A DNA stretch of 64,000 nt from Gnetum montanum (GCA_015680685.1 MNCI01038362.1:372642-436641), one strand, 5' to 3'. Counted from the stretch's first letter, positions 44,577-57,068 are shown. Program-made: numbers and translations. Notes: generated by a model not told the origin, from the sequence alone.

Positions 44577-45431
44577 TAATTAAGTATCAATAAGTTAGCT
44601 ATGTTGATGCATGCTTGTCGATGTAGCCCTGTTAGTGCATCCCAAGATGCATTGACACATGTGTGTCAATGCTGATCCTTCCAAAGCCTATATATGTGTA
44701 CATGCCAACCACATTTAAGACATCTTTGTTCATTCCCTTAGCCAAACTCTTGCATTTTTCTTCTATAGGACTTAGTGAAATTTCCCTCTAAGTACCTATA
44801 GCATGGATTGAATTGATTATACAAAATTTTATTCGAGTGTAAGATGTACGTAGACATAGTTACATGAACAAAAAAAATTGAGATTTCTTCTTTCCATTGC
44901 AGCACTTGGATTAGTTTAAGTTTTCTTTCAAGGAGTCTACTTTACATGTAGTTTAGTTTCTTATACATGGGTGTTAATATCTTACTTCATAAGTAACGTG
45001 AGTATGACCACTTCAAGCAGAATGTACTAATGATTGGTAATCCTAGTAGTAAATACTTGGTATGTCCAATAGTAAGCACTTGGTAATCCAATGGTTAGTG
45101 TATATATTCAAGATGTGCACGGAAAGTGGGAATGGATGCTCCACATTTAAGATAGTTTAGCTATTAATTAGTTAAATTTTAATATTTAAACCACTTCCTT
45201 TCTTAGTACATTTTAAAATAACAAAATAATAAATATAGATATCTTACACCTTGATCATACTTTGCCATATGAATGAAGTTAACACAAGTGATGGTTGGGA
45301 AGATAATGATTAATAACCTTATGTTTTTACTTTCTAGGACATAGGCCACTTAGGTAGAAGGTATCCATGGAATTCCACTGAATCACATGTACATGCTTGT
45401 GATTCATATGGTTGGGTCTAGGCTATGCATC
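44577..45431 (+). repeat. LTR E3
   Basis: Follows the tract CAATCATGGGGGTA and starts TAATTAAG (TG changed to TA). Its middle (45000-45150) matches the LTR F region with CTTGGTAATCC...GTGGGAATGGAT. It ends GGGTCTAGGCTATGCATCA, the equivalent of GGGGTACCTCGCCACTCATCA in F (only tips quoted). There is no element body to its right, so it is a 3' or solo LTR. Confidence 0.65.
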
Positions 45432-45584
45432 AAAAGAATATAATTTGTAGAAGTGAGGAATTGAGGATTCGTGATTCTAAACATGTTTTGGTACATGTGC
45501 CTCAAAAAAAATGTGGAGACAGGTTTGTAGCTAGGAACGTGATAGAGAAAATTTAAATATATTACTTTTTTAAAAAATTAAATC

Positions 45585-45585
45585 N
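45585..45585. other. Single-N assembly join
   Basis: Isolated N in AT-rich sequence. I see no duplicated flank here. Confidence 0.4.
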
Positions 45586-45599
45586 AAGTATTAAGTATC

Positions 45600-46070
45600 A
45601 TATTTGTTATAAAATATTTCAGTATTACCATATATATGTGTGTGATAATGTTACAAAATTATCTATCTTTTTCCAAATCATGAAAGAGTTTCTTGCCAAA
45701 ACTTAGAAGCTCTCACATTGTTCAAATTCTAATTTTTAGCCTATTTTCTCTTCTTGTTCTACTCTAAACAGTAAATTTGTAAAACCTACTTCATTTTGTT
45801 CTATGTCATTAATATCATTTGCATGGTAATCATCTTCATCAAGGACTAAATCATCAATATTAAGATTCATTACTCCAAGAACATTAACTAAGTCAATAGA
45901 ATAACTTTTTCTATCATCAACTATTACAACATCATCATCTTCTCGATTAACATCCCAATGAAGAGTAGGTGATTACCTATATTTTATTTCCTTTCTTTCT
46001 TCTAATCTAATCATGCTATGAATAAATACCAAAATTTTAGCTCTTTTTGGATGAAAGAATGAAAGAATAT
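45600..46070 (-). pseudogene. hAT transposase, C-terminal part
   Basis: Minus-strand reading gives FHPKRAKILVFIHSMIRL followed by EERKEIKYR, then an acidic linker (DVNREDDDVVIVDD; LVLDEDDYHANDINDIEQNE). The first block resembles the end of the hAT dimerisation domain (IHxxxRNRL...VYVHYN). The rest of the transposase lies at 53179-54500 on the same strand, beyond element F. The hAT transposase cuts and pastes its own element as a dimer. Stops and shifts show decay. Confidence 0.5.
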
Positions 46071-46553
46071 NNNNNNNNNNNNNNNNNNNNNNNNNNNNNN
46101 NNNNNNNNNNNNNNNNNNNNNNNNNNNNNNNNNNNNNNNNNNNNNNNNNNNNNNNNNNNNNNNNNNNNNNNNNNNNNNNNNNNNNNNNNNNNNNNNNNNN
46201 NNNNNNNNNNNNNNNNNNNNNNNNNNNNNNNNNNNNNNNNNNNNNNNNNNNNNNNNNNNNNNNNNNNNNNNNNNNNNNNNNNNNNNNNNNNNNNNNNNNN
46301 NNNNNNNNNNNNNNNNNNNNNNNNNNNNNNNNNNNNNNNNNNNNNNNNNNNNNNNNNNNNNNNNNNNNNNNNNNNNNNNNNNNNNNNNNNNNNNNNNNNN
46401 NNNNNNNNNNNNNNNNNNNNNNNNNNNNNNNNNNNNNNNNNNNNNNNNNNNNNNNNNNNNNNNNNNNNNNNNNNNNNNNNNNNNNNNNNNNNNNNNNNNN
46501 NNNNNNNNNNNNNNNNNNNNNNNNNNNNNNNNNNNNNNNNNNNNNNNNNNNNN
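46071..46553. other. Assembly gap (483 N)
   Basis: Run of N. From the 3' LTR of F, about the last 180 bases should be the start of the F 5' LTR, and the rest hAT sequence with the F target site. Confidence 0.95.
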
Positions 46554-47135
46554 TTGTACCTGAGCACACATTTGTATACAGCAATAAAGATGAACTTTTT
46601 GATAAACCTTTCACCATGTGGACTAAGCTAAATAGGATTTAATTATTATTAAATGTTTAAATGCTTTTCTAGATAATTAAATCTCTCTCAACCCTTGACT
46701 CTCCTAGTTAAGTGCATTTAGTACGACCGCTTCGAGCATGTGTGTAACGCTTGGTAACCCAGTAACGAGTAGTGTTTGGTAATCTTAGCAACGTTACACT
46801 GGTTCAGGGTGTGTGCGGCAAGTGGGAACAGATACTGGTGCTAGGACAGTTAGAACTTACTTAGTGAATAGTTAGCGAAAGTAGCCATTTAGTCTCTTCA
46901 CCCTCTCCCTATTAGCATATGATATTAAAACGATAAAAGATATAAAAATCATATACCTCAAGCTTACTTAACCATATAATCGTGACAATACAAGTAAGTT
47001 TGGGAAGATAGTGATTAATTAACCTTAAGTATTCCATTAGTGTGTGTAAGCACTTAGTCCTTGGAGTTCGACTAGATCATGCGTGAGACGCTTGTATTCG
47101 TATGGTTGAGTGTAGGGGTACCTCGCCACTCATCA
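46554..47135 (+). repeat. 5' LTR of element F (visible part)
   Basis: Matches 52615-53178 with few substitutions and a small indel near 46875. It ends CACTCATCA at 47135. The first 180 bases or so fall in the N gap. Confidence 0.92.
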
Positions 47136-47136
47136 T

Positions 47137-47154
47137 TGGCGTTGTTGCCGGGGA
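47137..47154 (+). other. Primer binding site of element F (tRNA-Asp)
   Basis: TGGCGTTGTTGCCGGGGA, complementary to the tRNA-Asp 3' end at 16 of 18 positions. The two mismatches are CC changed to TT; element A keeps CC there. Confidence 0.85.
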
Positions 47155-47282
47155 CTTAGTTCTTTGTGCACTACGTAGAACATAGGAAATCATCCACATC
47201 GTTGGGAAGCTAGAACGAACCCTTAGGGTTGATCAAAAGAAAAATAAGATAATGGTAAATAGCACACCGAACAAGAAAACAA

Positions 47283-49210
47283 ATGTCTTCTTCTTCGCAA
47301 AAAAGTACTTCACCGCCTAGGAACATCACTAGAGACAGTCGACGGTACAACACAAGTAACCTAGATCTGCCAGTTCCTCAACAATTCCGTGTGGTATATG
47401 TTTATCACGATGAATATGTACCCAACTTTACCTTTATTCTCCATCAAGATGAACAACTGTGTTGGAGAGACTTGGAGGGTAACATAGTGTTGCCTCCAGA
47501 CTGAGTAGTCCCCAACATGCTCCTTCGTGCTCTCACACGAATCAGTATGTCACAGTTATATGTAGAATACGTTGCATGTGATTTTGACATAAGGGACTAC
47601 CATCCCACAGAAGCGCAACATCAACGAGACTTGCAATAGGAGAGATACTATACATTGTTGAAGGGCAAAAGACCCCATAACGCTCCACCTTTCTTAAGAG
47701 AAATTGAGGGTGGTGAACCTATTTCAATAGGTTCTCCACAAAATGATGTTCCCCCTCCTAATGATGAGGAGGAGGTGGTGTATTAGAACCTTCACTACAC
47801 AATTCACAACCCTCGTTCTGACCCCCATGAACATCAAGTGTTCAACGAGGGAATAAAAACAGATGATAAGGGTAGGCATTCTGATCGTCATGACGATTAG
47901 GGTGAGACCACCGAAGAGAAGGTAGGAAACATCATCATGGTGATGGTTCTCCTTCTTCTTCACCTTCGTTGTCACATTCACCCTCTCCTTCAATATCAAG
48001 ATGCAGTCATAAGGAACCTAACCATGAGGATAAGGGTAAACAGAGTGAGAAACCTCGACAAGAGAGTCGAAAGCAAGGACAAGGACACTCAAAAGAACCA
48101 AGGCATGGAAGAAGGGAAAGTAGGGAACCACGTAGACATCATAGATGCTATGAACAAAATGACCATGAAGAACCCCTACTTGCAACCTGAAGCATGTTAG
48201 ACATAATGGAGGCTGTAAGAATTCCTACAAGGCACTCGAAAGATAGTAGGATTAAGAGGTTAGACATGAATAATATCCCACGATTTGATGGGGGATATAA
48301 CACTGATCCTCAAAATCACTTACAAGCATTTCACGATGCATGTGCCTTGCAAAACATTGAGAATGAATGGCAAAAGCTAAAGTTGTTCCCAAGGACACTA
48401 GTAAAAGAAGCGGAAAGCTGGTACCGGTCCTTAGAACCGGAATCCATTCGAAGGTGGAGTATGATGCTAGAACTATTTAATGATAAGTATCAAACGTACT
48501 CCTGGGTGTCCAACCTGCGAAAGCAAATCCAAGGATGGAAGTAAGGAACTCATGAACCCTTGGATGCTGCCATGGGTCAATACTATGCACTATTACATCA
48601 TTGCTCGAGCTATGGTTACTCACAGCAGGATCAAATATGTCATCTCGTAGATGGACTTAGGCATGAAACCAATAGAACACTTGGAACGTATGCCCAAGGA
48701 AGATTATCAGAGCTTAGGTCCCATCAAATTCATAGATTGTTGGAGCAAGTAGCGAAGGAAGAAGGAGAGCTACGTAAGAGAGAAAGTGCGGAAGAGTACA
48801 ACCACGATCCTTCCCTCCGAAAAAGGGAAGTAAGATTCTGTGAGGAGGAGGAAGAGTCACCACTTGAAGAGCTGGTGCATAGGAAAACCTTGCTGCTACA
48901 AAAATTAACAACAAAAGTGTCGACAAAGCTAGACCAAATGTGGGACTCCTTAGATAGTAGATTTAAAACTATTCTTAAAATCGTAGACGAGTCTAAGGAT
49001 CGAGGTAGTGACTATGATAAAAAGAAAAAGAGGGATTTGGACCATGTACGTAACAAAGGTAAGGGTAAAATGGCTATCACCAAAGAGGTTGAGTATTCTG
49101 ATACGGACAATGATGGTGGATGTGAAATATGCCAGTATGACCATTGTAAGGGATGTTGCCCAATAATCTCACATCTGCAAGAGTCTGGGGTGTATGCACT
49201 TAACCCATGA
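47283..49210 (+). pseudogene. gag of element F
   Basis: Starts at the ATG at 47283 (MSSSSQKSTSPPRNITRDSR), 129 nt after the primer site. After a stop at 47502 the frame is broken until 48194. There a capsid domain is open: GYNTDPQNHLQAFHDACALQ, LKLFPRTLVKEAESWYRSLE, FNDKYQTYSWVSNLRKQIQG. One stop (48542) later it continues at 48560 with the capsid C-terminal half (ICHLVDGLRHETNRTLGTYA) and a charged stretch. A zinc knuckle CEICQYDHCKGCC (C-x2-C-x3-H-x3/4-C) follows at about 49122. It forms the element's particle and binds RNA. Only a few stops separate the pieces, so F is younger than E. Confidence 0.88.
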
Positions 49211-49800
49211 CTTAACAAACGGCAAACACCTCGAAGGTTACCTTATCACCAAGTTAACCTGAGGTAGTTCCACCAACCACTAACGTATTGTGCAAGTGGA
49301 ATTCCGCCACAACCTATTGAGCAACACTAGCAATGGAAATACCCATAGTCATGGGGGATGCCATCGCCAAGGCAACAATACCCTTACCGGAAACCAGATC
49401 CATATGGCTACTACGTGCAGCAGCTAATCTCTCCACGTGACTCGGTTGGTCATGTGACACCACAACATCACTACCAAGCTCGGGAGTATTATAGGACTCC
49501 TTCTCCTGGGAGAGACACACCACATACATACCATCCTCCAAATCCATCCGCAACTCTCACACCAATAGCTCCATTACCACTCGCTCTAGTAATGCAAGGG
49601 GAACTCCCCACTCAACCGCAGCAATGCAATGCTACAAGGGCCATAAACCTTTAACCTGCTACTGGTTTTGACAACCGTACAAAGAGAAGATCTTTTTTTA
49701 GAACCAACAATCCAAACAAGCTCTCACAACCACAAGCGGTTGAGCCTCCGACCACTTCTCCATCAAATAAGGCTTCAAAGCTCCCTTCAAACCAAAAATA
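49211..49800 (+). pseudogene. Proline/glutamine-rich gag-protease linker of element F
   Basis: The open piece 49358-49654 is rich in P, Q, Y and H (YPYRKPDPYGYYVQQLISPR). The same low-complexity linker is found in D (13300-13720). No domain is recognised. Confidence 0.6.
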
Positions 49801-49819
49801 GAGTTCAACGCACACGATT

Positions 49820-50662
49820 ATGTTAACACTTACTGTCACTAACTGGATTAAGGAGGGCCACCTTCCTAAGAAATTCTCTGATCCTGGAAGTCCTTTAATT
49901 TATCTCCAAGTCGTTGGGGATAAACCACGTAAAGCTCTTATAGACTCAAGTTCCGGAGTCAACTTAATATCATAAGAGATGTATAAAGCCTAGAACTTGC
50001 CTTCACTAAAAAAGAGCAACATTCGCTTAGAGATGGCTGACCAATCTATTACTATTCCCTTGGGACTGGTGGAGGACATCATTACCACTGTGTGTGGTTG
50101 GTCATACCCAGCTAATTTCCTAGTGATACAAGTAAACAATGATAAAGGGGACTTCCCAATAATAATGGGAAGGGCATGGCTAAGTACCATAAACACATGC
50201 CTAGGAATCCGCAATCTTTCCCTGGAAATATCTAAGGAAAAAGCTTTTGGGAAGATCGACAAGAGGAAAGTTCCATGCATCACATACAGTGATACAGGGT
50301 GTGATTGCGTACAGAAATGCTCAACATTGCCTGCATGCAACTGGTGTGCACAAGAAATTAACATACAAAAGTGCTTGTATGTAGCAACCACACAACAAAA
50401 AGATACCCCATGGTTGATAGCTGATTCAAAGAGCAACTTACCAACATGCATGGAGCTAACTGGGGGAACCACTTGTGCTCACGTTGAAAGCATAGATACA
50501 CTAGAGCAAGAGCGTCGCCAAGAGCAAGAGCAAGAGCATAGAGATAACCTGAAAACATCAATTGGGAGAAGTTGGACACTTCTAAAAAATTCAAACAAGC
50601 GCTCATTATTTCAGATCTATCCCTTCCAACTTAGTCATGGGAGAGATGGCCACCTATGCTGA
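49820..50662 (+). pseudogene. Aspartic protease of element F and deletion seam
   Basis: The region encodes NWIKEGHLPKKFSDPGSPLI and ALIDSSSGVNLIS, with D-S-S in place of the usual D-S/T-G. After a stop, an open frame 49997-50662 follows with MADQSITIPLGLVEDIITTV, GDFPIIMGRAWLS and a cysteine-rich patch (CDCVQKCSTLPACNWC). Near the end, LLKNSNK is joined to FQIYPFQLSHGRDG, which in E lie on either side of RT, RNase H and integrase. The frame ends at 50662. Proteolytic function is doubtful because the active-site glycine is missing. Confidence 0.8.
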
Positions 50663-52434
50663 TCAATTAAGGTCCTTAATTCCTTTTTCAGTTTTTTATT
50701 TTATACATTTTTATTTTACAAATTTCTTTAAATTTTCTTGTTTTTTTTTTTGCAACATCATTCATACTTTTTCATTTATTTATGTGACTATTTATTTTGA
50801 TTAGATTCGTCACCTAATAAGTGCTCCTAATGATGGTATGAACTGTATTCCATTGATTGCTAATGTTTGATTTTTACCTTTAAGTTATAATGTCGATACT
50901 AAGGTATGGTTCTTTTGATATAACAGGCAATGAGTCCATGTCATCCATGCATTCATGAATTTCTATGGTCTCTCTTGGCTTGGAACTATACAGTCCCCTT
51001 CTTTCAATAATAAGAACTATCAACAAATTGGTGACTGGGAATTTCTCAAACTAAGGAAGGACTCAAGGATTGAAAAGGGTGTGACTTCAAGGGGATTTGA
51101 TGCATTTGTGCTCGCCATTCTCTTGGGTGCTTGGATGTTTTCTTCCTGGGTTTTCCTTACCATTCCAATGCTGCTCCCTTAGATGAAATAATCATCTAGG
51201 CTACAAGCACTGATTATGGAACTAAATAAACATGTTCCCTCTAACTAAGGCCCTTCTCACTTCCTATTTTCTCCTTTTTCGTTTCATCGGAATGGTGGTG
51301 ACTCTTTGGTGGAAGCATTCTTGTTATTTCAAGTGGATGGATTGGCTAAATGTATTAATGTGAAGTCACTAGATGTGGTTTGTATGAGGCTAGATTTGAA
51401 ATGAGATCTACTAAGTCATATTAACCATTAATACACAAGGGGCTATACACCACCTTGTTCTTGAGACTCCATTCCATTCTCTTCTTCCATCATTCTTTCT
51501 CCATTTTTTACCTCATTGCTGGTTATATCAATAGTCCATATGTTGGTTGATGTATTGTTTTCTTTTGGGTAAGCTCTTGTGGTTAAGACTTTAACTCTTG
51601 GTTCCATATGAGCCTACGGACTCTTTGAATGTAGGATTGTCAGGGCATTAAGGGCATGAGCCTGCTTTGGGGAGGACCCACTGGCATTCCTATTTGGTCC
51701 ATCTGTTAATTTTTCCCCTTAAAAATTCTCTACAATCAACATTCATTTTCTTCATCTCCATCTTTGACATCCATTTTATCGATGTTACCGTTGTTTCTTT
51801 CTCTTCGTTCTTCTTATTCCTTATCTTTTTTTCATTCTATCGCTACTGGAGGTTCACTCTCAATCATGGGGATCCTAGTCTAATTTTTTGATTTTCTCCA
51901 AACCCCTACACCTTGGGTAGACACCAGTACTATATCTCCAGAATCCGCATCAGCCATACCACAACTCAACCAATGGATCTTTCACCAGGGCAAGGTATCA
52001 ATTGCATTGTGATTCATTTACCCTTGCTAATATAAGATTGTGTTGTGCGTGTAGATGGAAATCATACACCAATGGATTGGATCTGGAGGGAACACTTGAA
52101 ATGGACTAGTGCTGAAGCAGTTATGCAAGGAACAAGATCGATGGCACAGTTATAGATGAACAATGAAGAGCGCAATCATGGCGTTGGCAGCAACAGACTT
52201 CTTCTTTTCTCTCTCTCTTCTCTTTTCTCTCTCAGCTGTCAAATAAGGTTGGATGTCAAATGTGTATAGCGTTTACTCTTGTTGTCATGAACACTAATTT
52301 TGCCATGTATTGTAATGATGATCCATTCACATGTCACCCCATTCACCATTAGTATCATTCAAGTCAATAATTGCATACCTTCCCAATATTTTGTAAGGAA
52401 CTCAAGGACAAGTTTTCATTCAATTATGGAGGTA
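50663..52434. other. 3' spacer of element F
   Basis: Non-coding. 50663-51000 and 51640-51720 align with the E spacer at 37160-37560 and 38340-38400. A CT-rich run (52198-52236) and a purine-rich end (AATTATGGAGGTA, up to 52434) are seen; the latter is the polypurine tract before the LTR. Confidence 0.6.
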
Positions 52435-53178
52435 TGATGAGCCACGATATCGTGGCCCACCACAATATCTATAAATAAGAGGCGACTTTCCCTTGTCTCT
52501 CCATCTAGATTTATACCCTTAGCCAAACTATAGCAGTTTTACCATTCCAGAGTTAGAATAATTTTCATGTGCCTGCAATAGGAGTTTCAAAATGCAGATC
52601 TTTATTCGAGCAAATTGTACCTGAGCACACATTTGCATACAGCAATAAAGATGAACTTTCTGATAAACCTTGCAGCATGTGGACTAAGCTAAATAGGATT
52701 TAATTATTGTTAAATGTTTAAATGCTTTCCTAGATAATTAAATCTCTCTCAACCCTTGACTCTCCTAGTTAAGTGCATTTAATACGACCTCTTCGAGCAT
52801 GTGTGTAATGCTTGGTAGCCTAGTAACGAGTAGCGTTTGGTAATCCCAGTAGCGTTGCACTGGTTCAGGGTGTGTGCGACAAGTGGGAATGGATACTGGT
52901 GCTAGGACAATTAGAACTTTGTTAGTGATAACCATTTAGTCTCTTCACCCTCTCCCTAATAGCATAAGACATTAAAATGATAAAAGACATAAAAATCATA
53001 CACCTCAAGTTTACTTAACCATACAACCGTGACAATACAAGTTTGGCAAGACAATGATTGATTAACCTTAAGTGTTCCATTAAGGCGCGTAAGCACTTAG
53101 TCCTTGGAGTTCGACCATATCGTGCGTGAGATGCTCATATTTGTATGGTTGAGTGTAGGGGTACCTTGCCACTCATCA
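52435..53178 (+). repeat. 3' LTR of element F
   Basis: 744 bp, from TGATGAGCCACGATATCGTG to CACTCATCA. Contains one 14-bp palindrome CCACGATATCGTGG and a TATA box (CTATAAATAAGAG, about 52469). The following bases GAACC are hAT sequence. Confidence 0.93.
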
Positions 53179-54790
53179 GAACCCATTCCTTTCTAATTAA
53201 GCTAGCCTCACAAGATGAATATAACTGTTTAACATACTCTAAGAAACATGTTCTTACATCAAAATAATTAGAAGGCCTTGTTGGATTTTTATCTCTATGT
53301 TTTGAAGATACCACTTAATATTTAATGCACATGTAACCATGTGCAATGGGGTATTTATAGCATTCTATCTTTTTAGAATCAATGGAAGTTGTTGAGCATT
53401 GTAAAAATCAAAAGAGCTATCCATTTATAGAGCCCTTCCTTTAATTTCTATTAACATGTTTTTGTAAATTACATAAATTTCTCCTAATGTAGGTGTATCT
53501 ATATCAACATAATGAATGAAATCAATAGTAGATTGTAGCATGCTAATAAAATATATTTCTCTAACACATTTTCCACCACTCATATGATAAAATCTTTTTT
53601 CTAACACTTTTTCTGATATTTGTGTTACTTCCTCTCAATTCTTCCATTTACTTGTTATGACCATTGTTTGTAATGATTTTTGTATCTCTTGCATTCTCTG
53701 CAACATTATGAAATATGAAGCATACCTATTTCACAAAATTTATAATTAGTTTAACATTAATAAATCAAATCTTATAAAAACACACAAAATAGATTTTTTA
53801 ATTCTCTTACCTTGTTTCTACAGGCTTTTTGAAAGTCTTATTTTTGTTACATTCTCTGAATAAGGAATTTGAATAGTGATGATTGCAAATGAAAATTTGT
53901 ATGCCTCTTGCATCTATAATAAGCTTTTTTACCCAATCAATTTTACCAATATCACGATGTGTATTATTTCAAGAATAAACACAAAAAGGAGTCCAAAATA
54001 TATTTGAATGAATCATTTCTATTATTTTTCTTTACACACCTACAAACAGGAGTTGAATCTTATATGACTTAAATAACATTCCTTGATTCAATAACTATAA
54101 TTGCTATCTCTAATAATTTGGCTTGAAAATTAGCATATTTTATATAATTAGAGCAGTTCATAGCTTTAAGAAAAAATGGTCCAAGTTGACAACTAATTAT
54201 AATATTAATTAATGAACATTGATGAATATCAATCCATCCATCTATTATAACAGAACAACCACTTTGCTATCAAAATTTTTTCCATTCCTTCAACTTTTTC
54301 ATACTAAGTTCATACCTCTCATTAAGAAGATCATTTCAAATCTTACCTTCAATTGGAAAATATAAGATGGACTTGCCATATAAAAATATTAATTTTACTA
54401 ATAATTTTAAATAAAAAATGAAAATTTAAATTTTAAAAATATTATCTACTTTAGTGGCACAATAAAATGCTTTTTTGAATGAAAGAGTAGGTGCAAGTTT
54501 GAATACTAATCCATTTGCATAGAACATTTTTACAATACTGATATTAGCTTTTTCTTTTATTCAACTTGAAAATTTATTTCTGTTTGTTTAACTACTTTTA
54601 TTTTTACCAGTTGTACAAAATCCTTGGTCATGTTCTTGCTTCCCTCTATTCAAACACTTATAATAATACTCTTTATCATAGTCATTGTTTGGAAGTAGAC
54701 ATACATAGCTTTTTGAATATCAAGATATGGAACTTTACATGTAATAACACCTATTTCTGCTTTATTTTCTAATGTTTGAAAAAAAATGAT
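53179..54790 (-). pseudogene. hAT transposase, N-terminal and central parts
   Basis: Minus-strand blocks, right to left: GCSVIIDGWIDIHQCSLINI (about 54260-54200; the DUF659-type hAT core, usually GCxIxxDGWTDxxxRxLxN), SCQLGPFFLKAMNCS and, further on, IDFIHYVDIDTPTLGEIYVIYK (split here: IDFIHYVDID, TLGEIYVIYK; about 53530-53440). These follow the order of plant hAT-like transposases. Stops and shifts occur in nearly every block. The C-terminal part is displaced to 45600-46070 by the insertion of F. Terminal inverted repeats and an 8-bp duplication were not identified. Confidence 0.7.
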
Positions 54791-56514
54791 GATGTATTCA
54801 TGTACCATTTATAGTGAATTCTTGGCTACATGCATGACATTTCCATCTTTTGCTTCCACCTTCTCCACTCCTACAAGTATCTTATTGTGTTACAAACTAC
54901 TTTAATGGAGATTTCAAAATAAACCCCCCTCTTGCAAATGGTTTCAAAATTTCTACATTACAATCTTAGACATTTTCTTCTAGTGATGCATTTTCCTCTA
55001 ATAGAATACTACCTATTTCATTCTCATTACTATCTATGTCTTGAGTAGAGTTCATCTTTATAATACTATAAATATTAGTGGTAAAAATTGGAAAATGAGA
55101 TTTCACTACTATTTAGTTTACAAGAGTTGAAATGAATTTTTAAAAAAATTACAAATAGATATACCTACTAATTTCCCAAATTAACCTAACTAAGTGTATC
55201 TATTCTTTCTTTTTATGTTTGCATAAAACTTTTAGGAAAATGTCTTGAGGGCTTTAAGACTAAAATGTCATTCAATGCAATAAATTGAAAAACACAAAAC
55301 AATAATAGAGTTAGGGAAAATTTGAAAATACAAGATAGTAATAAATTTTGAAAGAACCCTAATCAAGAAAATCTATTCTTTATTCTATTTTGGATAGGGG
55401 TTTTAGAAAACTATTCCCTGTGCATTAAAATTTAAAACTTGTCCAATGCAAAATAGCCAAAAAAGAATTACATAAAAAGCAAGAACAAAATTTAAACATT
55501 ATTGAAGCTTGGATCATAACTTGAAACTAGATAAAATCTTAGAACATAACCTTGTTACCAACAAAGCTTTAAAAATAATAATGCAATATATTACAATAGT
55601 TGTTTTTCTTTCTTCGTGAATTATTTCTTTTCTTGTACAACAATGTAATACAAAATTAATATTGCAAATTGCATAGCAATACCATAGCCTTTAATACAAA
55701 ATAATATCACAATATGTAATATGTAATATAAAAAGAATTACAACCTACAACATAGAACAACTTGCAATATCACCACTAAACTGAAGCAAGAAAATTTACA
55801 ACAAAGGTATGGAGAGCATCAAATCCATCTCCTTACTCAAGACCCATAATTGAGCAAAACATATAACTTTTGCAACAACCAAAATCACAGCAATAAAAGA
55901 AAACTCTTTTGTTACTCCATCCAATCTTTCTAGGAATGAAATTAAGTCTCAATGAAATTTATAACAATGAAATGAAGTTTTTGGTAAGATTCGGGATGGA
56001 AAGATAGGTAAGATTTTAATGCACAATGCATACATTGAGAAAAAGGCAAGAACCAATTCAATACAAATGGATAAATGAAGGAAAAACAAGTAACAATTAT
56101 ATGGAAATGAATAATACAAGGCAAGGTTAACATTTCAATGTATATGTGCAAATTGAGATAAAATTTTATTAGAAATTATGAAAGATGTACCCATTATAGA
56201 GTTAATGTGCTTCTATACATGCTCCTAATTCCAATGCCAACAATTCTTGAAAATTCATTCAGAATCGCAAATCTTCGACACATAGGATATAGGGAATACC
56301 TGCGGCTCATCACTCATCATATTCATAGCCTGATCTCAATGTAAAGTTTTAGCTAAGAATATTCCAAGAATAATATCATACTAAACTTATGGTAGAACTT
56401 ACATTGTCAGTAAGAATTTGGCTAGACAGGAGTTTCCAAAAAAAAAATGACATGCAAAGTTAAAGAATAGAAACTTTCTAGCAAGTTATAGATTTATTCG
56501 GCCGGATAGCCACT
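54791..56514. other. AT-rich spacer
   Basis: No gene, LTR or tandem repeat was recognised. A minus-strand open frame at 55942-56151 has no family resemblance. Confidence 0.4.
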
Positions 56515-57051
56515 TGTAGCATGTGTTACATGTTAATGCATTTTTACGCATTAGTTAACGCATCAAGGTGGCCTCCATATCCACTAATGCATTTTACATG
56601 TTAGTTAACGCATCAAGATAGGCTCCATATCCACTAACGTGTTTTTATGCATGCATTAATGCATCAAGGTGGCCTTCATATCTAGTAATGCGTTTATGCA
56701 TTGGCATTGGGGCTTTTCCATATCTGGTAATGCGTTTATGCATTGGCATTCGTTCTCTTATTTTTTCTAGTTTCTCATGGTAACCGATTCCATGGCTTAT
56801 AAACTCATTCTTAATGAAAGAACAAAGGCACCACAAATCATAGCAAAATTGTAGTTCTAGTCCCTTTCAAAAATTCTTAGAGGTTGCATACACCATCATT
56901 GCAGAGCATTGTTGTGAACGAAGAATCCAAATGCCAAGTTTAATTCAAGGCATTAATGGATAGAGGTTAGTTCCATTTGCTTTCACATTATGCATTTCCA
57001 GTTATCTATGCATGAAAATTTCTTGTGCAATCCACAAATTTTTGTCTTACA
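56515..57051 (+). repeat. 5' LTR of copia element G
   Basis: Bounded by TGTAGCATG and TTGTCTTACA. U3 (56530-56750) holds three copies of a unit of about 60 bp (core TTAACGCATCAAGGTGGCCT) and a further short repeat with TAATGCGTTTATGCATTGGC. A TATA-like CTTATAAACTC is at about 56797. Confidence 0.93.
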
Positions 57052-57053
57052 TT

Positions 57054-57068
57054 TGGTATTAAAGTTGC
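57054..57068 (+). other. Primer binding site of element G (initiator tRNA-Met type)
   Basis: TGGTATTAAAGTTGC compares with TGGTATCAGAGC at the usual position two bases after the LTR. Decayed. Confidence 0.65.

Larger units (their letters stand above)
46374..53178 (+). mobile_element. Non-autonomous Athila-type element F (gag and protease only)
   Basis: Both LTRs are present (5' copy partly in the N gap). Between them are a tRNA-Asp primer site, gag and protease, then directly the spacer that follows integrase in E. The seam at about 50595-50625 joins the region equivalent to E 34310 to that equivalent to E 37125. So RT, RNase H and integrase (about 2.8 kb) are missing, as is the 3' coiled-coil ORF. 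Such an element would need enzymes from a relative. Its total length is about 6.8 kb. It sits inside a hAT transposase. Confidence 0.85.

Noticed and set aside
46011-46631. Open frames of about 200 codons across the N run
   Set aside because: They consist almost entirely of unknown bases.
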